From JAVKDP01 sp040222185 (GTDB lineage: Bacteria; Bacteroidota; Rhodothermia; Balneolales; Balneolaceae), in the NCBI GenBank assembly GCA_040222185.1, contig JAVKDP010000003.1, forward strand, positions 18,297 to 82,296: 64,000 bases of DNA, in the 5' to 3' direction. The notes beneath the pieces are model-generated. The model was given only the letters and a program-made list of their open reading frames with translations, was not told the origin of the DNA and ran no database searches. This document shows, in pieces, positions 17,775 through 26,700 of the stretch; positions within the stretch are counted from its first letter, which is position 1; every line of letters begins with the position of its first letter. A program made the translations under genes and the position numbers.

Positions 17775-19793
17775 TTAGTTATCGATGCTTAAATCCAGAT
17801 CATCTCTAATTTGATTCCACCTGTAGTTGTCATTTCCATCTCCATAGAATACATATGGTGTTATAAAAATGACCAACTCAGACTTTATTATGCTCGTGCT
17901 TTTGTTTCTGAACAACCTGCCGAGTAACGGGATATTTCCAAGTATAGGAACTTTGTTGATGTTCTCGGTTTCACTTTCTTGTATCAGTCCCCCGAGTATA
18001 ATAGTTTCTCCGTCTTTCAGTCTGACGGTTGAGTCTAAAACCCGGCTGTTTATAGTAGGAGGAACCTCTGCTGTTAAGGTTCCAACCGGTGTGTTAAACT
18101 CCGGATGAACTTCTACTGTTACATCTCCTGAAGCGCTTACCCATGGAGTAATTTCCAGGAGCACGTTTGCTTCAATGCTTTCGAATCGCTGAGATTCCTG
18201 TGTAATCACATTATTTGGAGATTGAAGTGGGGTGGTAGACGTAAATATATAATACTGGGTCGTTCCGATTTCTATACTTGCAGTATGCCCGTTGAGGGTT
18301 GATATCTGCGGGCGCGATTTTACTGTTACCAATCCTTCCTGGTCTAATGCCTGGATTCTGAAAATGAAATCACTCGGTAACCGACCCAGGTTTTTAACTC
18401 CAAAGAGATTTCCACCTGGCGCAAATGTTGCATTAATATCAGCTCCACCTCCTTGCACACTTAATCCACCACTTTGATTCTCTCCCTGTCCAAACAGAAC
18501 TGTAAACGGATTAAAGAATCCGCTATCGGGTTTAACTCCTGATGATAAAGACAATCCCAGTTGATACATATCCGAGGTGTTCACATCCACCACAAGAGCT
18601 TCTATCATAATCTGGGGTGTTGGGTAATCGATCTCAGAAATAAAGTTTTCCAGCTCTACAATTACGTCATTTGTGCCAATAACCATTAATCCGTTTTGCT
18701 CTTTAATAACCTGCACTGTGGCATTCTGAAGTACACTTTCGGGAATTAGATCAATCACTACATCAGATCGGATATGTTTGAGCCGGATGAGTTTATTTGA
18801 CGCAATTCCACTGGTGCTTTTATCTCCAATGATGTACATCTCACCTTCTTTTCGGAAAGTAAATGAAGTCCCTCTGAATACATATGACAGAGCCTGTTCA
18901 ATAGTAAGCCCTGATGCTTTGGCGGTTATAGAATTGGTCGGTAACCCATAGGTTATCATATTTATCTCACTTTGGTACCCAATCTCACGGATTACATCAG
19001 TAGCATTGGCGTCTACAACATCCATATCCACCAGGCCATCGTCATCCACATTGATCCAAAAATTTGTTCCTGTACTTTCACCCTGTTCATTGGTAAAGCC
19101 AATCCGGTCAATGATATATACACCGTCTTTTTCACGTAACGAAAATCCGTTATTGGAAAGAATAATAGATAATGCTGATTCCAGTTCTACATCTTGCAGA
19201 TACCCTGAAATTGATCCTCGTACTCCGTTTCGTGGAATCACATTTCTCCCGGTTTTCTGAGAGATCAAGCGAGCGAAATCGGTTACTTCGATTTCCTTTA
19301 CATCCATTGAGAGCCTATTATCGTCAAAATCTATGATGGGTTCGATTGTTTCGGGTACTGGTTCCTGCTCCACATATTCCCTGATTCTGAAAATCTGCCC
19401 TGTCTGGGTTGTAGAAAGGTTGTACTCCATAGATATAAATATGAGTACCTCAATTATCGTGATATCTGAAAACCTGAGTGTGAGCTGCCTGTTCAGCCTG
19501 TTTTCTACCAAAAGATTTATATCATATTCACGGCCTAATGCCCTTAAGAAGTCCCTGGAATCAATATTGCTAACGCTGATATCGGTCTCGATTTTTTTGA
19601 ACACATTATCGGGAAGGTTATCCAGGTCAACCCGCACTTTGTTCGTGTCAATAATAGTGGAGAGGTATTGTATATAATCCAGCCTTTCCTGTATGGTAGT
19701 ACTATCGGCTTCGTTGGCCGTCTCTTGCGCGTAAGCATTGGTATAGACCAATGCGAAAATAAAAATCAGGAGTAATTGTAGGGTACGATTCAT
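17775..19793 (-). CDS. Secretin, GspD/PilQ family
   Basis: This is an outer-membrane channel protein of about 672 residues. A signal peptide (MNRTLQLLLIF...AYAQ) is followed by an STN/N0 domain (about 60-135), further N-domains including a NolW-like repeat near 330-400 (VTVQVIKEQNGLMVIGTNDV), and the C-terminal secretin domain (about 480-665). The latter shows VPILGNIPLLGRLFR and SELVIFITPYV, both hallmark motifs. A TTG start 24 bases upstream (19817) would extend the frame, but the ATG at 19793 gives a proper signal peptide and is preferred. It lies directly before the PilM-PilN fusion in the same transcript. Confidence 0.92.
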   Translation of the reverse strand: MNRTLQLLLIFIFALVYTNAYAQETANEADSTTIQERLDYIQYLSTIIDTNKVRVDLDNLPDNVFKKIETDISVSNIDSRDFLRALGREYDINLLVENRLNRQLTLRFSDITIIEVLIFISMEYNLSTTQTGQIFRIREYVEQEPVPETIEPIIDFDDNRLSMDVKEIEVTDFARLISQKTGRNVIPRNGVRGSISGYLQDVELESALSIILSNNGFSLREKDGVYIIDRIGFTNEQGESTGTNFWINVDDDGLVDMDVVDANATDVIREIGYQSEINMITYGLPTNSITAKASGLTIEQALSYVFRGTSFTFRKEGEMYIIGDKSTSGIASNKLIRLKHIRSDVVIDLIPESVLQNATVQVIKEQNGLMVIGTNDVIVELENFISEIDYPTPQIMIEALVVDVNTSDMYQLGLSLSSGVKPDSGFFNPFTVLFGQGENQSGGLSVQGGGADINATFAPGGNLFGVKNLGRLPSDFIFRIQALDQEGLVTVKSRPQISTLNGHTASIEIGTTQYYIFTSTTPLQSPNNVITQESQRFESIEANVLLEITPWVSASGDVTVEVHPEFNTPVGTLTAEVPPTINSRVLDSTVRLKDGETIILGGLIQESETENINKVPILGNIPLLGRLFRNKSTSIIKSELVIFITPYVFYGDGNDNYRWNQIRDDLDLSIDN

Positions 19794-19940
19794 AAAACAG
19801 GATGGATGTAGACTCAATTAAACAGAATAGAAAATTTTTGTTGAACTTACCTATATCTTTTTTGTGAAAGTCTGTTCCCTTAATCGCGCTTTTTCTTTCT
19901 CGCTTGTGATAGGTTTGGGGAGTACTTCCTAAAAGACTTA

Positions 19941-21110
19941 CTAAAGCACCGTCTCTCTGTAAATCTCTTCTACGGTAGTTAATCCGGCTTTGATTTTTTG
20001 AATTCCGACTTCTCTTAACGTAATCATTCCGTTCTTCCTGGCCTGCTCTTTGAGTTCGCCGGAATTTATGTTTTCCATAATTCTGGAAGCCAAGATCTCA
20101 TCAAATACGAGCAGTTCAATCAATGCCGTTCTCCCTTTGTACCCGGTTCCATTGCAAGTGCTACAACCTTCTCCTTTTTTGTAAGAAAATTGTTCTCCAT
20201 TCAGCCCTAAATCTTTAACCATAATCGGGTCTGGAGTGTATTCTACCTGGCAATCGGGACAGATTTTACGGACCAGGCGCTGAGCCATGATCAACCTAAC
20301 AGAGGAAGCCACTAAAAATGGTTCCACACCCATATCTGTTAATCTTGAGACTGCAGATGCTGCATCATTTGTGTGTAGCGTTGAAAATACCAGGTGACCT
20401 GTTAAGGCAGACCGGATTGCAATTTCTGCCGTTTCTTTATCCCTGATCTCACCAACCATAATGATATTCGGATCCTGCCGTAAAATGGATCGAAGTACAT
20501 TGGCAAAGGTCAGGTCAATTTCTTCATGAACCTGGGTTTGGTTTATCCCTTCCAGGTTATATTCTATCGGATCCTCAATAGTAGTTATGTTTACTTCTTC
20601 GGAATTCAGTTCATTTAATGCCGCGTAAAGCGAAGTAGTTTTACCACTCCCGGTTGGGCCAGTTACCAGGATCATCCCATAAGGATTGCTGATCCCTTTT
20701 CGAAAGTTGTTAAGTATTTTTCCATCAAAACCCAGGGCTTCCAGGTTCAGGTCTAAATGACTCTTATCCAGGATTCTCATTACTACTTTTTCTCCATAAT
20801 GAGTGGGAAGAATTGAAACCCTTAAATCAATATCGGAGCCTTTTTTTGAGCGTACTTTAATCCTTCCATCCTGGGGCCTGCGTTTTTCTGCTATATCCAG
20901 GTTCGACATAATTTTAACCCTGGAAACCAACGCATCTTTCTGGCTTATTGGAAGTTGTGCTACTTCCTGGAGTACTCCGTCAAGCCTGTACCTCAAGCGG
21001 TAACTTTTTTCGAAAGGTTCAATGTGTATATCACTCACTCCAATCTCAATAGCTTTTTGGATGATACTCTCAACCTGTTTGATGATAGAGCCGGTTAGCT
21101 GGATATTCAC
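19941..21110 (-). CDS. GspE/PilB-family secretion ATPase, short form
   Basis: A hexameric cytoplasmic ATPase that powers pseudopilus assembly. Visible motifs: Walker A GPTGSGKTT (near residue 151), Asp box TTIEDPIEY, Walker B IIMVGEIRDKETAEIA, His box STLHTNDA, and a Cys4 zinc module (CPDC then CSTCNGTGYKGR). At 389 residues it begins at the N2 domain. The N1 domain that docks on GspL in the usual 500-570-residue proteins is absent. The start is GTG, with an in-frame TAA three codons upstream and no N1-like sequence in other frames before it. It is separated from the secretin by about 150 bases. Confidence 0.92.
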   Translation of the reverse strand: MNIQLTGSIIKQVESIIQKAIEIGVSDIHIEPFEKSYRLRYRLDGVLQEVAQLPISQKDALVSRVKIMSNLDIAEKRRPQDGRIKVRSKKGSDIDLRVSILPTHYGEKVVMRILDKSHLDLNLEALGFDGKILNNFRKGISNPYGMILVTGPTGSGKTTSLYAALNELNSEEVNITTIEDPIEYNLEGINQTQVHEEIDLTFANVLRSILRQDPNIIMVGEIRDKETAEIAIRSALTGHLVFSTLHTNDAASAVSRLTDMGVEPFLVASSVRLIMAQRLVRKICPDCQVEYTPDPIMVKDLGLNGEQFSYKKGEGCSTCNGTGYKGRTALIELLVFDEILASRIMENINSGELKEQARKNGMITLREVGIQKIKAGLTTVEEIYRETVL

Positions 21111-21348
21111 AGTAGTTTATTTAACCTGTTTAATTCTGTGCATGTTTGTGAGTGCCTTATTTCTCAATGAAAAACAAGCAAATGAAGCTACCCGCTATTT
21201 GATAGAATTACAAGAAGCTATCTTCACATAAGCTACACATCACAGAAAGCTCAGTAAAAAATCAAGTAAACCTCAAGCAGCTCGCAAGTAGTGGAGATAT
21301 AATCATGGATGCTGCCAAAGCATATATCCATTAACTAATCTTTATCTC

Positions 21349-22116
21349 ATGAAATCTACACTCTTTGTTTTCTTTATTGCACTGCTTTTTACCGGCTCAG
21401 CAAATGCCCAGGTCGACACGGTCAGGGTTGGAGACACAAATATTGATGCTTCTTATTTTGAGCCTTTCGAGGTGAATTGGGTGGCTAAAAAATATTCGAA
21501 CGAGGATGATCCGGGCGTAATCCAATACAGGGTTGACGAAACTTATGAAATTGTTGCTTCTGGCGATTCCAAAGTGTTGAAATTCACCCAGTACTGGAAT
21601 GATAAAGATGGAGAAAATCTCTTTATTTCTGTTCGTACAGCTGATCTCAGTTCAATGGAATATTTAGCTTTCCATACCGGGAAATCGCCGGGTGGAATTG
21701 CGCACCTGGATTTTGATGGCCGCTATATAAACGGCTTTACTGCTTTCGAATCTCATGGAAAAGCTAAACCGATTGGTGCATATATTGATGAACCTGCTTT
21801 TGCTTCGTTTTCTGGAGTACTATATGCCATGGTTCTCAAGAATTATAACGATCCCATCACTATACCGGGATTCGGATTTGGCGGAGAAACACCAACTCTA
21901 ACCTATGAAACACTGGAAGTTGTATCGAATGAATCACTATCTATTGCCAATAAATCTAATCACAGGGCCAAAGTAGTCAGATCCAGTAGAAGCTCATCGA
22001 ATACCTACTGGGTTGATTCAAACAAAGCTCCATATTTTCTAAAAGTAGTTGTAGAACAGGGAAATGGAGAACATACTATTTATGAAATTGAAGACTACAA
22101 GCTTCTTGAGGATTAG
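21349..22116 (+). CDS. Secreted protein of unknown function
   Basis: A 255-residue protein with signal peptide ending ANAQ. The mature part is beta-rich and has alternating charged strands, with no cysteine cluster or catalytic motif that I recognise. The overall look (ASGDSKVLKFTQYW, LEVVSNESLSI, KVVVEQGNGEHTIYEIEDY) is reminiscent of DUF3108-like periplasmic beta proteins, but this is a weak impression. It is a single gene, divergent from the GspE gene. It ends in a strong shared hairpin terminator facing the repeat-protein gene. Confidence 0.7.
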   Translation: MKSTLFVFFIALLFTGSANAQVDTVRVGDTNIDASYFEPFEVNWVAKKYSNEDDPGVIQYRVDETYEIVASGDSKVLKFTQYWNDKDGENLFISVRTADLSSMEYLAFHTGKSPGGIAHLDFDGRYINGFTAFESHGKAKPIGAYIDEPAFASFSGVLYAMVLKNYNDPITIPGFGFGGETPTLTYETLEVVSNESLSIANKSNHRAKVVRSSRSSSNTYWVDSNKAPYFLKVVVEQGNGEHTIYEIEDYKLLED

Positions 22117-22175
22117 ATATCAATACCGTCTCATAAGCGAGATACTTGAGCCAGCGACGGGGTGAGAGGTCAAAT

Positions 22176-22212
22176 ACTAAAGACACATCAAATCTAACGT
22201 GTCTTTAGTTTT
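22176..22212. terminator. Bidirectional rho-independent terminator
   Basis: A perfect 11-base inverted repeat ACTAAAGACAC / GTGTCTTTAGT (22176-22186 and 22199-22209) with a 12-base loop and a T-run on the plus side. It lies between the stops of convergent genes 21349-22116 and 22211-23347; the stop of the latter overlaps its end. Confidence 0.85.
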
Positions 22213-23347
22213 ACTCATCAGCGCTTCTTCGAAATAACTGTATTACATCTGAAGAGCTTAAATCTTCTAAGCCTAAACTCTCTAACTGTGCATAAAACTC
22301 AAGAGGAACTCCCTCATTGTATAAAGCCCTCGCTCCATTTGAAGACATCTCATCAAAGATATCAGAATCTCCCATAGCTCTGATGTATTCTATCGGAATA
22401 CCTTCATTGTACAACGCTACCGCTCCATTGCCAGACATCTCATCAAAAAGGTCTGCATCTGCCAGATTTTGAATGTACTCAACAGTAACTCCCTGGTTAT
22501 ATATTGCTAACATTCCATTGGAATTCATCTCGTCAAATAGATCAGTTGCTCCCATTCCTTGAATATAGGATATCGGGACTCCGGCATTTTTAATCGCTAT
22601 GATTCCGTTGGCCGACATCTCATCAAATAAGTCTGAATCTCCAATGGTTTGAACATACTCGGATGTAATTCCTTCGTTATATACTGAAAGAAGGCCATTG
22701 CCAGACATCTCGTCGAACAAATCCGAATCTCCCATATTCTGAATATAGGATAACGGTACACCTGAGTTGTACAATCCAATTACGCCAGCGGCTGACATTT
22801 CGTCGAAAAGGTCTGATTGCCCTAAAGACGAAACATACTCAACAGGAACACCTTCTCTAAAAATAGATAGTACTCCAGCTGCAGAAAGATCATCAAACAA
22901 ATCCGAGTTTTCCAGGTTCGATATATATTCAATCGAAACACCTTCATTGTACAAGGCTTCAGCGCCGTTTACTGAAATATCTTCTGTTACATCAAACGAT
23001 TTAAGAGCTGCTACATAATCGAGAAAAGAACTCGTAATTGGCGTTACATTTGTTGCCGCATCACTGGCATTTCCTGAGTTTAACTCAATCGGAGTAGCCT
23101 CCTCATCAAAGAAACCTTTTACAAAATCAGTAGCTGAAGAGATTGGGTTCACAAAGTAAAATACTATTACCAGTACCAGAGTCGACCAGGCTATGATATT
23201 AGCTTTCGAAGATTTCTTCTCTTTGCCCTCCAGCGAGTCAATGAAGGATTCATCTTCATTTCCCTTTTCATTTATATACTCATCCAGGTCAAATTCATCA
23301 CGAGTATTTTGATTTTCCGAATCCCTAAATCTGTCTTTTCTATTCAT
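22211..23347 (-). CDS. Membrane-anchored protein with eight 30-residue repeats
   Basis: A 378-residue acidic protein. Residues 1-48 are charged and probably cytoplasmic. One membrane helix spans about 51-68. From residue 126 there are seven close copies and one diverged copy of a 30-residue unit with the pattern NG..ALYNEGVP.EYI, then G.SDLFDEMS. The unit recalls the alpha-helical repeats found after some BlaR/M56-type proteins (a helical turn around GVP-EYI), and should form a solenoid. No enzyme domain is seen. It lies 164 bases after motB in the same direction, so it may belong functionally to the motor-like operon, but it could have its own promoter. Confidence 0.8.
   Translation of the reverse strand: MNRKDRFRDSENQNTRDEFDLDEYINEKGNEDESFIDSLEGKEKKSSKANIIAWSTLVLVIVFYFVNPISSATDFVKGFFDEEATPIELNSGNASDAATNVTPITSSFLDYVAALKSFDVTEDISVNGAEALYNEGVSIEYISNLENSDLFDDLSAAGVLSIFREGVPVEYVSSLGQSDLFDEMSAAGVIGLYNSGVPLSYIQNMGDSDLFDEMSGNGLLSVYNEGITSEYVQTIGDSDLFDEMSANGIIAIKNAGVPISYIQGMGATDLFDEMNSNGMLAIYNQGVTVEYIQNLADADLFDEMSGNGAVALYNEGIPIEYIRAMGDSDIFDEMSSNGARALYNEGVPLEFYAQLESLGLEDLSSSDVIQLFRRSADE
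22253..22972 (-). repeat. Eight tandem 90-base units inside the repeat-protein gene
   Basis: Each unit encodes 30 residues; units 1-7 start at residues 126, 156, 186, 216, 246, 276 and 306, and unit 8 (336 onward) loses the SDLFDEMS end. The protein-level pattern is strict, whereas the DNA differs at many third positions. This indicates an old expansion under selection, not a recent slippage array. Confidence 0.85.
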
Positions 23348-23511
23348 AGCTTTAAAATTTTACCGCAATTATACTACCTGCAAAAGTGGAAATAGTTACG
23401 GCTTTTCTAAATCGTATTAAGTTTCGGATTTGATTATAGAATCGTTGATGCAATCACTTCGCGCAGGTCATTCCGTGCTTTGCAAAAAGATAAAATCCAG
23501 TAGCGAAAAAA

Positions 23512-24189
23512 TCAGTAGTAAATGCGAACTACTATTCGTCGATTTAACGCGCGGTTTTCGATGATATTCCTACCATTGTCATCAATGTGCGGAACTACAG
23601 GTTTCGTATCCGCGTAACCGGAAGCTTTTAGTCGCTCTCCTTCAATCCCTTCCTGCACAAAGTACTTTACTACCCCGGAAGCCCTGGCTACAGAAAGCTC
23701 CCAATTGGAAGGAAAAATAGGCGTACTGATTGGTACATTATCTGTATGACCTTCTACATCTACATTGAATTTATAGAAATCCAGGGCGTTCATCGCCTGG
23801 GTCACTTTATCAATGATTTCTTCACCGGTGGGTAAAAGATTGGCTTCACCGGAGTTATAAAACGAGCTACTGGTAAAAAAGAGCTTTATCCCTTCTCTAT
23901 CCAGGGTTATATCTACCAGGCCCTGAGTCTTTTCTACAGCGAGTAATGAATCCAAATCCTGTTTTACTTCTGCAAGAGGTGTCCTAACGTTTTCCTGCTT
24001 ACTAATCTCTGAACGAAGTCCCTGCTTCATTTGCTCCCAAAGGTTCAAATCTACTGTAGAAACAGCGATCAGCATTGCAAAGAAAGCGAGAAGAAGCGTG
24101 ATCATATCACTATAAGTAAGTAACCATTCCTGGTCCTCTTCGTGCTCCTGATCATCATGCTGATGCCCTATGTAGTTACGGTTCAGCAA
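23512..24189 (-). CDS. motB: MotB-like stator protein with OmpA domain
   Basis: A 225-residue proton-channel stator subunit. The N-terminal helix carries WLLTYSDMITLLLAFFAML with the channel aspartate at D28. A linker and plug-like segment follow, then an OmpA/MotB peptidoglycan-binding domain (about 105-225) with VEGHTDNVPI and NWELSVARA. The N-terminus is His/Glu-rich (HQHDDQEHEEDQE). It lies 3 bases after motA and closes the tight five-gene block begun by the FliF-FliG-like gene. ExbD/TolR are shorter and lack the OmpA domain, and ZorB of the Zorya defence system would be accompanied by zorC/zorD-type genes, which are absent. Confidence 0.92.
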   Translation of the reverse strand: MLNRNYIGHQHDDQEHEEDQEWLLTYSDMITLLLAFFAMLIAVSTVDLNLWEQMKQGLRSEISKQENVRTPLAEVKQDLDSLLAVEKTQGLVDITLDREGIKLFFTSSSFYNSGEANLLPTGEEIIDKVTQAMNALDFYKFNVDVEGHTDNVPISTPIFPSNWELSVARASGVVKYFVQEGIEGERLKASGYADTKPVVPHIDDNGRNIIENRALNRRIVVRIYY

Positions 24190-24192
24190 AGG

Positions 24193-25011
24193 TTATTCCG
24201 AATCTTTAGGATTATTGTTATTGCGGGTTAAATAGGTGTTCAATTTATCTTGTATATAGAAAGACGATCTTTTTTCATTGATCATGATGATTCCTTCCAA
24301 CACAAAATACTCCCGGAATTTATTCATTTGAGCAGCATTCTTGATCTTTTCAGCCACCGGGTAAAAGATAAACCGGGCAAGTGAAATCCCATATAATGTT
24401 GTAATCAAAGCTGCAGCTAGCCCTGGCCCCATCCCTGAAGGGTTTTCAAGCTCTCCAAGCATTACGATTAGCCCAAAGAGTGTACCAAACATCCCGAATG
24501 ATGGCGCTGCACCACCCATAGCTTTTAACACATCTACAACAACCAATTTTCTGAAGTAGTGCTCTTCTACATGATTGGAGCCAAAAACCTGTATATCCTC
24601 GTTTGAGTAGTTAGTACTTAACAGAGAGAATAGATACCCTGATACATCATTTGAATGTTCTGTCTCTAATTTTGAAAGTGAATTTACTCGGTCTTTTTTG
24701 ATCTGATCGTTCCACTCTAAAATGGATTCCAGGTCTTTTTGTAGAGTACGATGGTTTGTTGTAGCCTGACTAAAGAGTAAAAAGATACTTCCGAAAGCTC
24801 TGCCCACATACCTCGGCTGATAAGTGATAAAAACAGCATTTAAAACACCACCCAATACAATAAATAAACTAGGCAAATTTAAAAATCGGTATTCGGAAAG
24901 AAAAGGAATTGAATTCATCACAGAGGTTGCCCCCGTAATTTCCGTAATCCCAAAAACAAGCATGGTTAAACTGACTATAACCCCAAGTATATTCGTAATT
25001 GAAAGTCTCAT
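24193..25011 (-). CDS. motA: MotA-like stator protein
   Basis: A 272-residue inner-membrane protein with four predicted helices (about 5-25, 38-60, 155-180 and 190-215) and a large cytoplasmic loop between helices 2 and 3. GGAAPSFGMFGTLFGLIVML matches the third helix of MotA/PomA, including the conserved Pro region. The frame extends ten codons further to an ATG at 25041. I place the start at 25011 because AGAGGGGG sits 11 bases upstream and the ATG directly follows the TAA of the lipoprotein gene. Together with MotB it would form the ion-driven stator. Confidence 0.92.
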   Translation of the reverse strand: MRLSITNILGVIVSLTMLVFGITEITGATSVMNSIPFLSEYRFLNLPSLFIVLGGVLNAVFITYQPRYVGRAFGSIFLLFSQATTNHRTLQKDLESILEWNDQIKKDRVNSLSKLETEHSNDVSGYLFSLLSTNYSNEDIQVFGSNHVEEHYFRKLVVVDVLKAMGGAAPSFGMFGTLFGLIVMLGELENPSGMGPGLAAALITTLYGISLARFIFYPVAEKIKNAAQMNKFREYFVLEGIIMINEKRSSFYIQDKLNTYLTRNNNNPKDSE

Positions 25012-25012
25012 A

Positions 25013-25642
25013 TTAGTTGTTACCCCCTCTAATCTCATCAATTAAACTTTCCAGCTCTGGTATGCTTGGAACCGGAATGTTTGGATCCAATTGTACTGCC
25101 CTGTTCCAGTTAGCCCTTGCGGCAGTTATATTTTCCATCATAAAGAATATGGTTCCTTTCAATGCATAAGCATCAGCTGTTTCCTGGATTTCCAGGGTAC
25201 TATCTACCTGCTCAAGTGCTTCCCTGTATTCACCCAGGTAAAATAAATCCTGAGCCTTTCTATAGTTAGTTAATAAGCTTTGAATATCTTTAGCCCTGTT
25301 TTTGATCATTGAAGAATCAGCTACTACAATTGAATCCTTTTCGCTTGGTGCCATTCCTCTTAAATCCAGGTAGAATTGATCTTTATTAGGATCAAGATTA
25401 ATCTGGATATTCGAACTTTGATTCTTATAGGTAACTGTAATTTTTTCGGCTTCACCACTTGTAGTACCTGCTTCCTCGGTAGAACCAGCTTCCGATGCTT
25501 GTTCAGATGTATTTTCACCAGTATTTGCTACAGTATTCGCCTCCTGTAACCCAGCAGTGGATTTACAGCCAGTGATAAATAAAGCCCCAAATAAAAAAAC
25601 TATTCCTGCTTTTCTAAAAACGTATAACACCTTGTACACCAT
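25013..25642 (-). CDS. TPR-containing lipoprotein of the motor-like operon
   Basis: A 209-residue lipoprotein. The signal peptide ends in a lipobox (LFITGC, Cys near residue 26). Next come a Glu/Ser/Thr/Ala-rich low-complexity spacer (30-65), a small beta segment, and a C-terminal TPR-like helical pair (about 125-190: AQDLFYLGEYREALEQVD, ADAYALKGTIFFMMENITAA). The start overlaps the upstream barrel gene by 29 bases and the stop touches motA. It is probably an outer-membrane-anchored scaffold partner of the stator or rotor; that role is inferred from position only. Confidence 0.8.
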   Translation of the reverse strand: MVYKVLYVFRKAGIVFLFGALFITGCKSTAGLQEANTVANTGENTSEQASEAGSTEEAGTTSGEAEKITVTYKNQSSNIQINLDPNKDQFYLDLRGMAPSEKDSIVVADSSMIKNRAKDIQSLLTNYRKAQDLFYLGEYREALEQVDSTLEIQETADAYALKGTIFFMMENITAARANWNRAVQLDPNIPVPSIPELESLIDEIRGGNN

Positions 25643-26699
25643 AACTTGTCCTATTAAATGTTACTTTGTTATTGTTTTCCAGTGTAATCGTCTCTCCTGA
25701 TAGTGCTATGCTACCATAGACCGCAAGACCAATATTCTCACTAAGGTTAAACATCAGCCCGGGGTTAAAAGTGAATATCTGTCCTTTGGGTTTACCAATA
25801 GGAATTTGTGCACTCGCTTTGAGAAGCAGCATTACCCTTGCCTCATTCAGGTCTTCATTCATTTGGGTAACAGCCTGGTAATAAGAAACTCCAAACTCGA
25901 GAAAGTTAATTTCGAAGTCCTGGGCTTCACTGCTTTTTAAAATGTGGAAACCACCTGAGAGGCCGACATATGAGCTATTTTCAGCATTCAGAGGTTGTCT
26001 AAATGTGTAAGAAACCTGGAAATCGATAATCGTTTTATCTAGAGTACTATCGGTTTCTGCACCTGTTGTATCAACAAGGGTGATACTTTCAGAAGCCCGG
26101 CTTTCGGCTCCAAAATTAATCATATGACTTTTACTTTGAACTATTTCTTCTACTACTTCAAATGGATTAGATACAAAGCTTCGGGTCCAGATTACTTCAC
26201 GGGATATTGGATTCATCATTCGAACCGAAATCACAAGTCCTTCAGGATATCTTCTTTGAACGGTAAGTTCAATAAGTCCCTGAACTCCGTATTTATCTGT
26301 AATCGTTGTCAAAAATTCAGGAGAGACATCTGCAAGAGACCTACCACGGATGTTCAGAATCTGAAGAGTACTGTCGTTCCCCATAATCTTCATTTTATCA
26401 TTGGGCTCCAGCTCAGGGGGAGATAGAACCGTGAGGCCGGCATACAAACGCATAGCCGACTCAACCTCAGCCCTGATAAATTCAACTTGCTGTGGAGTAA
26501 ATCTTAAAGCACTGTAATTAATTTTATATACAGCAACCCGCCTGATATTTACAGGAATATCGCTGAGCTCGTCACTCATTTGATTCGTGATCTGCTCCAT
26601 TAGGTATGGATCACCAGATTTATGATCCTGGGCAAAAGAAGAAGACGAAATACTTAAACAAACAATGCCAAGTACTACTGATTGAAATATTCTTTTCAT
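25614..26699 (-). CDS. FlgO/TolB-like outer-membrane beta-barrel protein
   Basis: A 361-residue exported protein. After the signal peptide (ending SSFAQ), residues 30-185 have the alpha/beta pattern of FlgO/CsgG/TolB-N-like domains (NIRRVAVYKINY, VEFIRAEVESAMRLYAGLTV, VQGLIELTVQRRYPEGLVIS). Residues 220-361 alternate as amphipathic beta strands ending in IRF, as in outer-membrane barrels. In vibrios FlgO is an outer-membrane component of the flagellar base. Here it stands one base after the FliF-FliG-like gene and before a lipoprotein and motAB. It is likely the outer-membrane element of the same apparatus. Confidence 0.65.
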   Translation of the reverse strand: MKRIFQSVVLGIVCLSISSSSFAQDHKSGDPYLMEQITNQMSDELSDIPVNIRRVAVYKINYSALRFTPQQVEFIRAEVESAMRLYAGLTVLSPPELEPNDKMKIMGNDSTLQILNIRGRSLADVSPEFLTTITDKYGVQGLIELTVQRRYPEGLVISVRMMNPISREVIWTRSFVSNPFEVVEEIVQSKSHMINFGAESRASESITLVDTTGAETDSTLDKTIIDFQVSYTFRQPLNAENSSYVGLSGGFHILKSSEAQDFEINFLEFGVSYYQAVTQMNEDLNEARVMLLLKASAQIPIGKPKGQIFTFNPGLMFNLSENIGLAVYGSIALSGETITLENNNKVTFNRTSYGVQGVIRF

Positions 26700-26700
26700 C

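Noticed and set aside
21022..21231. Plus-strand frame overlapping the start of the GspE gene
   Set aside because: It is largely antisense to the ATPase N-terminus and has no signal or domain.
22253..22972. Regular 90-base repeats considered as a CRISPR or satellite array
   Set aside because: There are no spacers; the repeats are in frame, have diverged at silent positions and encode a clear protein repeat.
23512..25011. MotAB-like pair considered as Zorya defence (ZorAB) or as ExbBD/TolQR
   Set aside because: MotA lacks the long ZorA tail, no zorC/zorD-type genes are near, MotB has the OmpA domain, and the neighbours include a FliG-like protein.
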